Source: Methylobacterium fujisawaense (GTDB taxonomy: Bacteria; Pseudomonadota; Alphaproteobacteria; Rhizobiales; Beijerinckiaceae). From it: a DNA stretch of 64,000 nt. The stretch covers positions 62,001 to 126,000 of the forward strand of contig NZ_JACJIM010000001.1 in NCBI RefSeq assembly GCF_014138435.1, written 5' to 3'. Each line of letters begins with the position of its first letter. The first letter of the stretch is position 1. Shown one piece after another: positions 53,990 through 64,000 of the stretch. Under the pieces are notes generated by a model. That model searched no databases. It was not told the origin of the DNA and was given only the letters and a program-made list of their open reading frames with translations. A program made the position numbers and the translations under genes.

Positions 53990-55252
53990 TCAGCGAATCA
54001 CGTTCAGCAGGTCAGACATCATCGTCTGCGCCGTCGACATGACCCGCGTGTTCGCAGAGTACGCCTGCTGGGTTACGATCATCTTAGAAAATTCGCTGGC
54101 AATGTCGGTATTGGATTGCTCGATGCTGGCACCATTGATCGTGCTGCCGTTGAGACCGGTGAGCGGCGGCCCGGAATCGGCCGTCTGCAGATAATTCCCC
54201 TTCCCGTCGGCCTTCAGCCCGTCGGGATCGGCGAATTGCGAGATGCCCACGGTCGCGACGGGAATCACCGAACCGTTCGAGAATGTGCCGTTGATCTTGC
54301 CGTCCTCACCCACGGCGACGCTCATCAGGGTGCCGGCACTGTTGCCGCTCTGGCTCAGCGTCTTGGTGGTCACGGCACCGCTGGCATCCGCGTATTGGGT
54401 CAGGCCGCCGCTGATATCCAGGCTGAGCGACGAGAAGGTATAGTCGCCGATCTGCACGCCGGTCAGCGGTACCGGCGTGGTAGAAGCCGGGCTCGTGAGC
54501 TTACCGGTTGAGTCGAACGTGAAGGCCGGCCCGGTCTGCGTCCAAGACGGCGTGTCGGTGGTGCTGCTGTTGTAGTACAAGTCCCACGACGAGGGCGAGG
54601 TGCCGGCCGTCGTCGTCTGAACCCAGCGCATGCTGATCGTCACCGGTGCCCCGGTCGTGGTGTAGCCCGTGATCGAGGGACCGGCGATGCTGTTGGGTGG
54701 CTGAGCCGAGGCGCTCACCGTGGGCGTGGCCGGCAGGTTGGCCGAATACGTGATCGTCTTCGTCTCTTGCGCCGGAAGAGTCAGGTTGCCGATGTTGACG
54801 GGGCCCGTGCTGGTGACCTGACCGGTCGTGGGATCGAGGTTGGTCCCGGTCAGGTACCCACCCGCGCCGTTGACCAGATAACCGTCCTTGTCCTGCGAGA
54901 AGTCGCCGCGACGCGTGTAGACATTCGCGCCGCTGAAGGTTGGCGAATTGTTCGCGTCACCGGTCTTCTGCACCACGGTGAAGAAACCGGTGCCGCTGAT
55001 CGACATGTTGGTCGGTACGCTGGACGAGACCACGTTGCCGGCAATCGTGTTCGTCAGCTGCGACTGGGCCAGGACGGATCCGGCGACCTCGCGTTTCGGC
55101 GTCGTCTCGGCCATCAGATCGACGAAGCTGGTGTCGATGCGCTTGTAGCCGGTCGTCTGCGAGTTCGCGATGTTCCCGGAGATGTTGCTGATGGCATAGG
55201 ACTGCGCCTGGAGACCGGAGACCGAGGTCTGCAGGGCGGAAAAAAGATCCAT
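53990..55252 (-). CDS. flgE: Flagellar hook protein FlgE
   Basis: A 420-residue hook subunit. MDLFSALQTSVSGLQAQSYAISNISGNIANSQTTGYKR is the N-terminal rod/hook motif, GTGFFTVV and YTRRGDFSQDKDGYLVNGAGGYLTG follow, and IEQSNTDIASEFSKMIVTQQAYSANTRVMSTAQTMM is the C-terminal helix. ATG at 55252; an open frame continues to 55312. It heads the flgE-flgK-flgL operon, 34 bases before flgK. Confidence 0.95.
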   Translation of the reverse strand: MDLFSALQTSVSGLQAQSYAISNISGNIANSQTTGYKRIDTSFVDLMAETTPKREVAGSVLAQSQLTNTIAGNVVSSSVPTNMSISGTGFFTVVQKTGDANNSPTFSGANVYTRRGDFSQDKDGYLVNGAGGYLTGTNLDPTTGQVTSTGPVNIGNLTLPAQETKTITYSANLPATPTVSASAQPPNSIAGPSITGYTTTGAPVTISMRWVQTTTAGTSPSSWDLYYNSSTTDTPSWTQTGPAFTFDSTGKLTSPASTTPVPLTGVQIGDYTFSSLSLDISGGLTQYADASGAVTTKTLSQSGNSAGTLMSVAVGEDGKINGTFSNGSVIPVATVGISQFADPDGLKADGKGNYLQTADSGPPLTGLNGSTINGASIEQSNTDIASEFSKMIVTQQAYSANTRVMSTAQTMMSDLLNVIR

Positions 55253-55550
55253 GGCGAACGATCCCAATACGCGCCGCTCTGGCCCGCAGGCTCGATGCGC
55301 CGCAACCGGCATGCCAGGGCTAAGTCTTTGAAATTTCAGAGTCGCGGCGTTCCGGACCCGGCAGGGTTCGCCGGGCGCGGCGGCGGTCCCGGCAGATCCT
55401 GCCGGGTGGGATCCACGCCCGGTCAGACGCGATCCGGCCGCGTTTACGCGGTGTTATTCCACACGCGCGAAGATACGGCCGGGCCAGGGCCACGCGCGGT
55501 GCGTCCTGACCGGAAGCGTCGAACGGATACGGATTTCGGATCTCGGGATC

Positions 55551-56018
55551 ATGCGGGCGAAACGGACGAGCCTCGTCCACATCATCTACTTCTCACGCCT
55601 GAACCTGTCGTCCGAACCGGCGAAGAGGTCCGAGCAGATCAATGAAATCGGCCGGACCGCCCAGAAGAAGAACGAGTTTGCGGTGATCACAAGCTTCCTG
55701 GTCATCGAGGGAAATTTCGCCTGCCAGGTGATCGAAGGCGAGCGCTCGTCGGTGCACGAGACCTTCGACCGGGTGAGCGCGGACAGCCGCCACCGGGATG
55801 TCCAGATCAGCGAGTGGCGCGAAATCGCCAAGCGCGAGTTCGTCCACTCGTTCAAGAGCGCGCAGCGTACCGCCGGCAACGACACGCTGTTTGCGAAGGC
55901 CAACCTTCTGCCGATGCTCCAGCGCGGCACGCCGAAGGCATCCGCGATCCACGGGCTTTGCCTGTCGCTCCAATCCGACGCGATGTCCCGGCAGGGCATC
56001 GACCATCTTTTCATCTGA
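55551..56018 (+). CDS. BLUF-domain blue-light receptor, short form
   Basis: A 155-residue protein whose first about 100 residues are a BLUF flavin domain: LVHIIYFSRLN supplies the key Tyr13, QKKNEFAVITSFLV the Asn41, and EGNFACQVIEGERSSVHETFDRV the Gln59 that flips on illumination; SRHRDVQISEWREIAKREF continues the fold. Tyr-Asn and Tyr-Gln spacings are each four residues longer than in AppA, in the loop after strand 1. The Trp/Met usually seen in strand 5 is not obvious. The remaining 40 residues carry no effector domain. ATG at 55551. A response regulator gene follows after 9 bases. Confidence 0.85.
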   Translation: MRAKRTSLVHIIYFSRLNLSSEPAKRSEQINEIGRTAQKKNEFAVITSFLVIEGNFACQVIEGERSSVHETFDRVSADSRHRDVQISEWREIAKREFVHSFKSAQRTAGNDTLFAKANLLPMLQRGTPKASAIHGLCLSLQSDAMSRQGIDHLFI

Positions 56019-56027
56019 GCCGCGCCG

Positions 56028-56486
56028 ATGTCCGAGAGCGATACGCCCCCGATCCTCATCGTCGACGATCAGGAGAAGCTTCTCCGGCTGATCGTGATGC
56101 TGATGACACGCATCGGCTTCCCGGATGTCGAGGGCGTCACCAGCGCGACGGAGGCCCTGGAGCGGATGCGGCAGCGCCGCTACGCTCTGGTGATCTCCGA
56201 CCTCGACATGGAGCCGATGGACGGGCTCAGCCTGCTGCGCGAGATCCGGGCCGACGACGCGCTGATGAACACGCCCTTCATGCTCACCGAATCGTCCTTC
56301 GACTTCGAGGACATCAACCTCGCCCACCAGGCGGGCGCGGACGCCTTCATCCTCAAGCCGTTCGACATGGCGGTGTTGAAGTCGAAGCTGAAGCAGGTGC
56401 TCAACCGCAAGCCGCGCAAACGTGAAATGCCGATCGCCTCGGAGTCGAGTCTGAGCGTCGAATTCCCGATGCTCGGCAAGTTCTGA
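56028..56486 (+). CDS. Single-domain response regulator, next to BLUF gene
   Basis: A 152-residue CheY-like protein. Acidic pocket IVDDQ (Asp13, Asp14), phospho-acceptor Asp58 in VISDLDM, Thr87 in FMLTESSF and Lys110 in FILKPF are all present. The last 25 residues (RKPRKREMPIASESSLSVEFPML) form a basic tail without a known domain. Output must be by protein binding, for example to a flagellar motor or kinase partner. It starts 9 bases after the BLUF gene, so the two are co-transcribed. Cognate kinase not in the window. Confidence 0.9.
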   Translation: MSESDTPPILIVDDQEKLLRLIVMLMTRIGFPDVEGVTSATEALERMRQRRYALVISDLDMEPMDGLSLLREIRADDALMNTPFMLTESSFDFEDINLAHQAGADAFILKPFDMAVLKSKLKQVLNRKPRKREMPIASESSLSVEFPMLGKF

Positions 56487-56618
56487 CGCGGCCCTGGCGT
56501 CGCGGGGGCGGCACTGCGGTCCGGGCAGCGCCGCCGCGATGAGCGTGGCGCCGCCGAATTGTCACGCCGCGCGCGCCGACGCGCGGCGCCCGCTGTCGGA
56601 GCGGGGCTCCGGACCGGC

Positions 56619-58232
<1,614 letters not shown>

Positions 58233-58417
58233 GGAGCGAACGCTCTGGATCGGCGGAACGTGGTGGTGCGCGGCGCGGCATTCGCGCGGTCTCGGGATCG
58301 TGTAGCGGCAAGCCCCGATATTGGCAAAGACGCCGGCATGATGGGGCCGCCTTTCAGGCACGGTACAGGGACACGACACCACGCTGCCCCGACCGATCCA
58401 CGCACCGCGAGGCTGCG

Positions 58418-59947
58418 ATGTCGCGCGCCGCAACACGCTGTTGTCTGGTTGCTGGTCTGTTGGTGGCCTGGGCGGGCCCGGGGCCCCGTGCGGCCGACGC
58501 GCCGCCGCAGGCCGCCGCGGCCGATGCCGCCTTCCTCGATGCCCTGACCTGGGGCGCCACCCCGTCTGCCTTCGCGCAGCTCACCGCGGAGGGGCGGGCA
58601 CGGTGGCTGCAGGCCCAGCTCCATCCGCCGGCCGAATCGCGCCTGCCGCCCGCCGCCCAGGCGCAGGTCGACGCGCTGACCCCGCCGGGCAGCCTGTTCG
58701 AACGGGCCCAGGCGCTGGATGCGCAGGCCAAGGCGTTCAAGGACATCCAGGACCCCGACGCCAAGAAGGCCGCCCAGCAGGCCTTCCAGGCCGCGCTGAA
58801 CATGGCCGCGCGGAACGCCGCCTCCGTCTGGGTGCTGCGGGCGCTCTACAGCCCCGATCAGCTGCGCGAGCGGCTGACGTGGTTCTGGTTCAACCGGTTC
58901 AACGTGCATCAGGGCAAGTCCACCCTGCGCGCCGCGGTGGGCGACTACCTCGACACCGCGATCCGCCCGCACGTGCTCGGGCGCTTCCGCGACCTGCTGA
59001 TGGCGAGCCTGCGCCACCCGGCGATGCTGCGCTACCTCGACAACGACGCCAACGCGGCCGGCCGGCCGAACGAGAACTACGCCCGCGAGATCATGGAGCT
59101 GCACACGATGGGTGTCGGCTCCGGCTACACGCAGGGCGATGTCGAGGCGCTGGCCCGGATCCTGAGCGGGGTCGGCATCAACATGAAGCCCGAGACCCCG
59201 AAGCTTCGCCCCGAGCATGCCGCCGATTTCCGCCGGGACGGCCTGTTCGCGTTCAACCCCAACCGGCACGATTACGGCGACAAGGTCTTCCTCGGGACCC
59301 GCATCCAGGGACGCGGCTGGCCGGAGATCGAGGAGGCGGTGGATCTGATCGCCCGCCATCCCGCCACCGCCACCAACGTCTCCCGGGCGCTCGCCACCTA
59401 CTTCCTCGGGCAGCCGCCCGACGACGCCCTGGTGGCGCGGCTCGCCGCCGTCTTCACTCGCAGCGACGGCGACATCGCCGCGGTGATGGAGGCGCTGGTG
59501 CGCGAGCCGGCCTTCACGGCCGAGCGCGGCGGCGCCTTCAAGGACCCGGTGCGCTACGTCTTCTCCGCCCTGCGCATGGCCTACGACACAAGGGTGATCC
59601 GCAACGCCGGCCCGGTGCTCGGCTGGCTGAACCGCCTCGGCGAGGGCCTGTTCAACCGGTCGACGCCGGACGGCTACCCCCTCGACGCCGCCGCCTGGAG
59701 CGGCCCCGGGCAGCTCGCGACGCGGTTCGAGATCGCCCGGCAGATCGGGTCGGGCTCGGCCGGCCTGTTCAAGCCGACGCTGCCCGATCAGGTTGAGGAG
59801 CCGGCCTTCCCGGTGCTCGCCAACGGGCTCTACTTCTCGACGCTGTCCGGCACCCTGTCGGCGGCGACGCGGGCGGCGCTCGCCCAGGCGGTGTCGCCCC
59901 AGGACTGGAACACCCTCTACCTCGCCTCGCCGGAGTTCATGCGATGA
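58418..59947 (+). CDS. DUF1800 family exported protein
   Basis: A 509-residue protein with signal peptide (CCLVAGLLVAWAGPGPRAADA). TWGATPSAFAQLTAEGRARWLQAQLHP, ERLTWFWFNRFNVHQGKS, YLDNDANAAGRPNENYAREIMELHTMGV, and FEIARQIGSGS are DUF1800 hallmarks. Function unknown; these proteins are regularly encoded with a DUF1501 protein, which follows here in an ATGA overlap, so they probably act together in the periplasm. ATG at 58418. Confidence 0.93.
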   Translation: MSRAATRCCLVAGLLVAWAGPGPRAADAPPQAAAADAAFLDALTWGATPSAFAQLTAEGRARWLQAQLHPPAESRLPPAAQAQVDALTPPGSLFERAQALDAQAKAFKDIQDPDAKKAAQQAFQAALNMAARNAASVWVLRALYSPDQLRERLTWFWFNRFNVHQGKSTLRAAVGDYLDTAIRPHVLGRFRDLLMASLRHPAMLRYLDNDANAAGRPNENYAREIMELHTMGVGSGYTQGDVEALARILSGVGINMKPETPKLRPEHAADFRRDGLFAFNPNRHDYGDKVFLGTRIQGRGWPEIEEAVDLIARHPATATNVSRALATYFLGQPPDDALVARLAAVFTRSDGDIAAVMEALVREPAFTAERGGAFKDPVRYVFSALRMAYDTRVIRNAGPVLGWLNRLGEGLFNRSTPDGYPLDAAAWSGPGQLATRFEIARQIGSGSAGLFKPTLPDQVEEPAFPVLANGLYFSTLSGTLSAATRAALAQAVSPQDWNTLYLASPEFMR

Positions 59948-61131
59948 ACCGTCGCGACCTGATCCGCGCCGCCGCGGCTTTCGGCCTGTCCACGGTGGCC
60001 GGCCGCGTCTGGGCGGCCCCCAAGACCGATGCGCGCCTCCTCGTGGTGTTCCTGCGCGGCGCCTACGATGCCGCCAACGTGGTGATCCCCACCGGCAGCG
60101 ACTTCTACTACCGGTCGCGGCCGAACCTCGCGATCGGCAAGCCGGACGCCGCCGACCCGAAGGCCGCCCTGGCGCTCGACGCCGACTGGAGCCTGCACCC
60201 GGCGTTGCGCGAGACGCTCCTGCCGCTCTACGCCAAGGGTCAGGCCGCCTTCGTGCCCTTCGCCGGCACCGACGACATGACCCGGAGCCATTTCGAGACC
60301 CAGGACACGATCGAGATGGGCCAGACGGTCGGGTCCGGCCGCGACTACAATTCCGGCTTCATGGCCCGGCTGGCCGCGGAGCTGACCCGGGTCCGGCCGA
60401 TCGCCTTCACGGATCAGATGCCGCTGATCTTCCGGGGCGGCGAGACGGTGCCCAACATCGCCATCAACGGCGTCGGCAAGCCCGGCATCGACGACCGGCA
60501 GGCGCGCCTCATCGCCGCCATGTACAGCGACACCAAGCTGGCCGCCGCCGTGACCGAGGGGTTCCGGGTGCGCGACGCGGTCTACCAGACGATTTCCGAC
60601 CATGCCGGTCAGGCCGACCGCGGAGCGGTCTCGCCCAAGGGCTTCGAGCTGTCGGCGCGGCGGATCGGCCGCCTGATGCGCGAGAACTTCAATCTCGGCT
60701 TCGTGGATGTCGGCGGCTGGGACACGCACGTGAACCAGGGTGCCGGCACCGGCTACCTCGCCGACCGGCTCGGCGAGCTGGGGCGGGGCCTGTCCGGCTT
60801 CGTCGAGGAGATCGGGCCCGGCTGGTCCGACACGGTGGTGGTCGTGCTGTCGGAGTTCGGGCGCACCTTCCGGGAGAACGGCAGCCGCGGCACCGACCAT
60901 GGCCATGGCAGCGTCTACTGGATCCTGGGCGGCGGCGTCCGGGGTGGGCGGATCGCCGGACCGCAGGTGCGCGCCGACGAGGCGCACCTGTTCCAGAACC
61001 GGGACTATCCGGTGCTCACCGATTACCGGGGGCTGCTCGGCGGGCTGTTCCGGCGCCTCTACGGGCTCGATCAGGCGAGTCTGCGCCGGATCTTCCCGAG
61101 CGCGGAGCCGGCGGATCTCGCGCTGCTGTAG
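59944..61131 (+). CDS. DUF1501 family exported protein (Tat signal)
   Basis: A 395-residue protein starting MNRRDLIRAAAAFGLSTVAG, a twin-arginine-type signal, so export in folded form is likely. The body resembles an alkaline-phosphatase-fold domain: LLVVFLRGAYDAANVV, DDMTRSHFETQDTIEMG, VDVGGWDTHVNQG, VVVVLSEFGRTFRENGSRGTDHGHGSVYW. The conserved Asp/His residues suggest a metal-dependent hydrolase, substrate unknown. Its ATG overlaps the stop of the DUF1800 gene. Confidence 0.93.
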   Translation: MNRRDLIRAAAAFGLSTVAGRVWAAPKTDARLLVVFLRGAYDAANVVIPTGSDFYYRSRPNLAIGKPDAADPKAALALDADWSLHPALRETLLPLYAKGQAAFVPFAGTDDMTRSHFETQDTIEMGQTVGSGRDYNSGFMARLAAELTRVRPIAFTDQMPLIFRGGETVPNIAINGVGKPGIDDRQARLIAAMYSDTKLAAAVTEGFRVRDAVYQTISDHAGQADRGAVSPKGFELSARRIGRLMRENFNLGFVDVGGWDTHVNQGAGTGYLADRLGELGRGLSGFVEEIGPGWSDTVVVVLSEFGRTFRENGSRGTDHGHGSVYWILGGGVRGGRIAGPQVRADEAHLFQNRDYPVLTDYRGLLGGLFRRLYGLDQASLRRIFPSAEPADLALL

Positions 61132-61193
61132 GGGGCAAGCAGAAGACTGAGGCGTCGCACCCGGCCCACTGGAGTCTGGGTATTCGGGGCCGC

Positions 61194-61285
61194 CGTCATC
61201 GCGAGCGCAGCGAAGCGACCCAGGGCTGCACGACATCGGCAGGCGTCGCGCGAGACGGGGTTGCTTCGCTGCGCTCGCGAGGACG
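61194..61285. repeat. Inverted-repeat element, 23-base arms
   Basis: The left arm, 61194-61216, reads CGTCATCGCGAGCGCAGCGA plus three bases; the right arm, 61263-61285, is its reverse complement with one mismatch. They enclose 46 bases of ordinary sequence. This is a second intergenic repeat family, different from that at 10914, and like elements I recall scattered in Methylobacterium genomes. Confidence 0.8.
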
Positions 61286-61390
61286 ACCGTGCGCGGGCCG
61301 CGCCAGCGTCTTGACGCTCCTCAGGAAAACCAGACACCAGCGCGCGAAACACCTTCGGTGGGGCGGCTCTGCACCCCCATGTCCACCCCG

Positions 61391-62437
61391 TCAGGCCGCC
61401 GCAGCCGCCAGCGTGCGCAGGTCCCGGACCAGCTCGTCCACCCGCTCGGGGCGGGCATCCCAGGCGAACATGAAGCGCGCCCCGCCGCCGATGAAGGTGT
61501 AGAACCGCCAGCCCCGGGCGCGCAGGCCCTCCATCGTGGCGGCCGGCATCGTCAGGAAGACGGCGTTCGCCTCCACGGGAAACAGCGCCCGCACCCCCGG
61601 CAGCCCGGCGACGGAGTCGGCGAAGTGCCGGGCGCAGGCATTGCCGTGGGCCGCATTCCTCAGCCACGCGCCGCTCTCCAGCATGCCGACCCAGGGGGCG
61701 GCGAGGAAGCGCATCTTCGACGCGAGTTGGCCGGCCTGCTTACACCGGTAGCCGAAATCCTCGGCGAGCTTGCGGTCGAAGAACACCACCGCCTCGCCGG
61801 CATGCATGCCGTTCTTGGTCCCGCCGAAGCACAGGACATCGACACCCGACCGCCACGTCATGTCGGCGGGGCTGCAGCCCAGACTCGCGCAGGCATTGGC
61901 GAAGCGAGACCCATCCATGTGCAGGGCGAGCCCCAGCTCGCGGCAGGTCGCCGACAGCGCCCGCAGCTCGGCGAGGCTGTAGACCTGTCCCGTCTCGGTG
62001 GGCTGCGTGATCGTCACCACCCGAGGCCGCGGAAAGTGGATGTCGCTGCGGTTCTGGGCGAGCCCGCGGATCGCCTCCGGCGTGAGCTTGCCGCCCTCGG
62101 TCCGGACGGTGAGCAGCTTGGAGCCGTTGGAGAAGAATTCCGGCGCGCCGCACTCGTCGGTCTCCACATGGGCCGAATCGGCGCAGATCACGCTGTGGTA
62201 GGATTGGCATAGCGCGGCCAGGGCCAAGGCGTTGGCGGCGGTGCCGTTGAAGGCGAAGAACACCTCGCATTCGGTCTCGAACAGGTCCCGGAACGCGTCC
62301 GCCGCCTTGGCCGTCCAGGCATCCTCGCCATAGGCCGGGGCGTGGCCGCGATTGGCCGCCTCCATGGCTCCCCAGGCTTCCGGGCAGATGCCGGAATAGT
62401 TGTCGCTGGCGAATTGCTGCGAGTCGTCGTGTCTCAT
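61391..62437 (-). CDS. ltaE: Low-specificity threonine aldolase / beta-eliminating lyase
   Basis: A 348-residue fold-type I PLP enzyme that cleaves threonine (or allo-threonine and similar beta-hydroxy amino acids) to glycine and an aldehyde. The PLP lysine is Lys208 in CFGGTKNGMHAGEAVVF. ADSAHVETDECGAPEFF and LHMDGSRFANA hold the ring-stacking His and the Asp that binds the pyridine nitrogen. ATG at 62437. Transcribed alone. Confidence 0.92.
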   Translation of the reverse strand: MRHDDSQQFASDNYSGICPEAWGAMEAANRGHAPAYGEDAWTAKAADAFRDLFETECEVFFAFNGTAANALALAALCQSYHSVICADSAHVETDECGAPEFFSNGSKLLTVRTEGGKLTPEAIRGLAQNRSDIHFPRPRVVTITQPTETGQVYSLAELRALSATCRELGLALHMDGSRFANACASLGCSPADMTWRSGVDVLCFGGTKNGMHAGEAVVFFDRKLAEDFGYRCKQAGQLASKMRFLAAPWVGMLESGAWLRNAAHGNACARHFADSVAGLPGVRALFPVEANAVFLTMPAATMEGLRARGWRFYTFIGGGARFMFAWDARPERVDELVRDLRTLAAAAA

Positions 62438-62659
62438 CCGCGCAACCTAGCACGACGCAGACGCAGATGGATCGCGCGGGCAGGTTGGAACTGGTGCGCG
62501 CTTGGTGTAATAGCCCCGTCAAGGCGTGAGCTCCACGCCGATTCGGAAACCGACGTTCCCGTCCCCCTCGGGTTCATCCCGGGCGAGGGACGTTGCCGGT
62601 TTCCAGATCGGCGGCGGGCCGCGTGAACCCAGAACTTCAGGTCCAGAGGATCAAGTCCG

Positions 62660-62995
62660 TTGCAGGTACTCGTTCGCGACAACAACGTCGATCAAGCGCT
62701 CCGCGTCCTCAAGAAGAAGATGCAGCGCGAGGGCATCTTCCGCGAGATGAAGCAGCGCAAGGCTTATGAGAAGCCGTCCGTGCGCAAGGCCCGCGAGAAG
62801 GCGGAGGCCGTGCGCCGCGCCCGCAAGCAGGCTCGCAAGACCGCTATCCGCGAGGGCCTGATCGCCGCGCCGAAGCCGAAGCCCCGTTTCCCCGCCGGCA
62901 GCCGTCGTCCCGGCTTCCCGTCGCCGTCCGCTGCGCCGGCTCAGGGCGGCAACGCCTCGGGTCAGACCCCGGTCAGCCCGGCTCCCGCCGCCTGA
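62660..62995 (+). CDS. rpsU: 30S ribosomal protein S21 with extended C-terminus, TTG start
   Basis: The first about 70 residues are S21: [46 protein letters not shown] tail of about 40 residues rich in Pro, Ala and Gly follows ([15 protein letters not shown]...), making 111 residues against about 70 in E. coli; tails of this kind are common in alphaproteobacteria. The only start that keeps the whole protein is TTG at 62660, with AGAGGA 9 bases upstream. A strong terminator follows. Confidence 0.95.
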   Translation: MQVLVRDNNVDQALRVLKKKMQREGIFREMKQRKAYEKPSVRKAREKAEAVRRARKQARKTAIREGLIAAPKPKPRFPAGSRRPGFPSPSAAPAQGGNASGQTPVSPAPAA

Positions 62996-63019
62996 GCGAC
63001 GTCACATCGGTTGTGAAAG

Positions 63020-63054
63020 AGCCCGGCCCGCGCGAGCGGCCGGGCTTTTTCTTT
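63020..63054 (+). terminator. Intrinsic terminator of rpsU
   Basis: AGCCCGGCC-N9-GGCCGGGCT is a perfect 9-bp stem, followed by TTTTCTTT. It begins 24 bases after the stop codon. Confidence 0.95.
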
Positions 63055-63240
63055 GCGGCGCGCAGCAGCCGGGCGAGACAGCAGTTCAACGAAAACGTCG
63101 GACGGGCACGTTCCGGCGATGCCGCCGTCCTTGCGTGCGCCACGAGAACCGGGGCTGCGCCACGTCAGGAGACGTCACGCAGCCCTGGTCGCGTCGCTGA
63201 ACGCGCGAAGACGTGAAGGGATCGCGTCGGCGCGCCGGGC

Positions 63241-63633
63241 TCAGGCAGCCTTGGCGGCCATGGTCGCGTGCTCGGCCTGGACCAGCACGTCGAGGGCCCG
63301 CCACGGCTTCTGCATGTAGACCGCCTGGTCGGGGAGCCGCGCATCCCGGCCCGCGCCGGAGGTCACGACCACGCGCACGTCCGGCCAGCGCCGCTTGACG
63401 GCCTGGGCCAGGGTCACCCCGTCCATCGCACCGGGCAACCGCACGTCGGCGAAGAGCAACGCCACCGTCACGTCGGAGCGCTCCAGCACGGACAGGGCCG
63501 CCTCCGCGCTTTCGCAGGCGATGACTCCGAGGTCGGTTTCTTCAAGCACCGCGGTGGCGAGATCGCGCACGGCCGCATCGTCCTCCACGACGAGAGCCAC
63601 GGGGGCGGATCCGTCGGGCACTGCGCAATCCAT
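63241..63633 (-). CDS. Single-domain response regulator
   Basis: A 130-residue receiver domain: acidic pocket VVEDD (Glu17-Asp19), phospho-acceptor Asp63 in LLFADVRLPGAMDG, VVVTSGAG with the switch Thr, and YMQKPW with the conserved Lys. This LPG-x-MDG type is common after hybrid histidine kinases in Rhizobiales. No output domain and no kinase gene here. ATG at 63633 has GCAGGAGAC upstream; an open frame reaches 63714. Confidence 0.88.
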   Translation of the reverse strand: MDCAVPDGSAPVALVVEDDAAVRDLATAVLEETDLGVIACESAEAALSVLERSDVTVALLFADVRLPGAMDGVTLAQAVKRRWPDVRVVVTSGAGRDARLPDQAVYMQKPWRALDVLVQAEHATMAAKAA

Positions 63634-63954
63634 AAAAGTCTCCTGCTGTTGGTGCCTTGCCCCGCTTCGGGCGACCGCCTCCTGGGCGGCGTTCTGATTC
63701 CCCGATTTGGCCATGCTGACCCTTCATGAGACGGCTCACAAGAGTCGCGTCGCCGCGCCGGCGAATGCCTGCCCTGCGATCAAGCGGCACCGATTTCATG
63801 CGGAACGCACGAAAATGGCGCAGTTTCCGACCGGTTAAGAAACTGTTCACCGGAGTGGACCGACTGTTAACGTCCTGCGGCGGAACGTCTCCACCCTCCG
63901 AGGGGCGTTGCGCGGGATCGTACGTGGACCTGAGCTGAAGGATCATCGTCCGTC
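63634..63954. other. Intergenic region between response regulator and amidotransferase genes
   Basis: No gene in 321 bases of divergent spacer. It should hold two promoters. GTTAAC occurs at about 63865 and a CtrA-like box at 63835. Confidence 0.6.
63835..63850 (+). promoter_or_regulatory. CtrA-like box (one mismatch)
   Basis: TTAA-GAAACTG-TTCAC matches TTAA-N7-TTAAC with one mismatch. It lies about 105 bases upstream of the amidotransferase start and about 200 upstream of the response regulator. A further TTAAC follows 17 bases later. Weak on its own. Confidence 0.3.
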
Positions 63955-64000
63955 ATGTGCCGTTTCCTCGCCTATAGCGGTGAGCCGGTTTTCCTCTCCG
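63955..64000 (+). CDS. Class II glutamine amidotransferase, first codons only (runs off right edge)
   Basis: The window ends after MCRFLAYSGEPVFLS. MCRFLAY with the catalytic Cys at position 2 is the start of class II glutamine amidotransferases of the YafJ/EgtC type, which release ammonia from glutamine or cleave a gamma-glutamyl bond. ATG at 63955 follows GAAGGATC. The call rests on 15 residues. Confidence 0.7.
   Translation, partial: MCRFLAYSGEPVFLS

Overview
The window is high-GC chromosomal DNA from an alphaproteobacterium of the Rhizobiales, most probably Methylobacterium or a close relative. The basis is gene content: a CtrA master regulator beside fliI/fliJ, fliX next to flgI, an oxalate catabolism set (oxlT, oxc, frc), a cysteine-poor DksA, a DUF2865 protein, an S21 with a long tail, and dispersed palindromic intergenic repeats of a kind I associate with Methylobacterium. 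The genus is an inference; no rRNA or tRNA gene is present to confirm it.

Layout. 1-7.5 kb: the 5' part of a heparinase II/III-like gene, an orphan zinc-binding lipoprotein-type ABC receptor gene diverging from a Spy/CpxP-like gene over a perfect palindrome, an MsbA-type exporter, ilvE, and an unrecognised P-loop protein. 7.5-15 kb: oxalate module, with oxlT and oxc on the plus strand and PAS-frc on the minus strand, separated by a hydrolase and an HPP-CBS membrane protein. 15-24.5 kb: a KpsE-like polysaccharide exporter component, flhA, a UPF0104 membrane protein, fliJ-fliI and ctrA. 24.5-36.7 kb: mixed housekeeping and envelope genes (trypsin-like protease, cysS, CreA, DUF2865, a very Pro/Arg/Gln-rich OmpA protein, methyltransferase, CNNM/CBS protein, gltX, FAD oxidoreductase). 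36.7-47 kb: a collagen-like lipoprotein pair, three Tad pseudopilin/TadG-like genes, dksA, an SGNH-MBOAT acetylation pair, and a divergent Hsp70-like/HerA-like pair. 47-56.5 kb: second flagellar block (fliX, flgI, flgJ-like, flgN-like; then flgE-flgK-flgL on the minus strand), ending in a BLUF photoreceptor and a single-domain response regulator. 56.5-64 kb: prfC, a DUF1800/DUF1501 pair, threonine aldolase, rpsU, a response regulator and the first codons of a class II glutamine amidotransferase.

How the genes fit together. Oxalate taken up by OxlT is activated by Frc to oxalyl-CoA and decarboxylated by Oxc to formyl-CoA and CO2. The flagellar genes lie in two blocks 24 kb apart, and CtrA-like boxes (TTAA-N7-TTAA with one mismatch) precede flhA, fliX and a small secreted protein gene; the ctrA upstream region holds GANTC and TTAAC elements, so a CtrA/CcrM cell-cycle circuit probably ties them together. 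No CRISPR array, prophage, insertion sequence, tRNA or rRNA was found.
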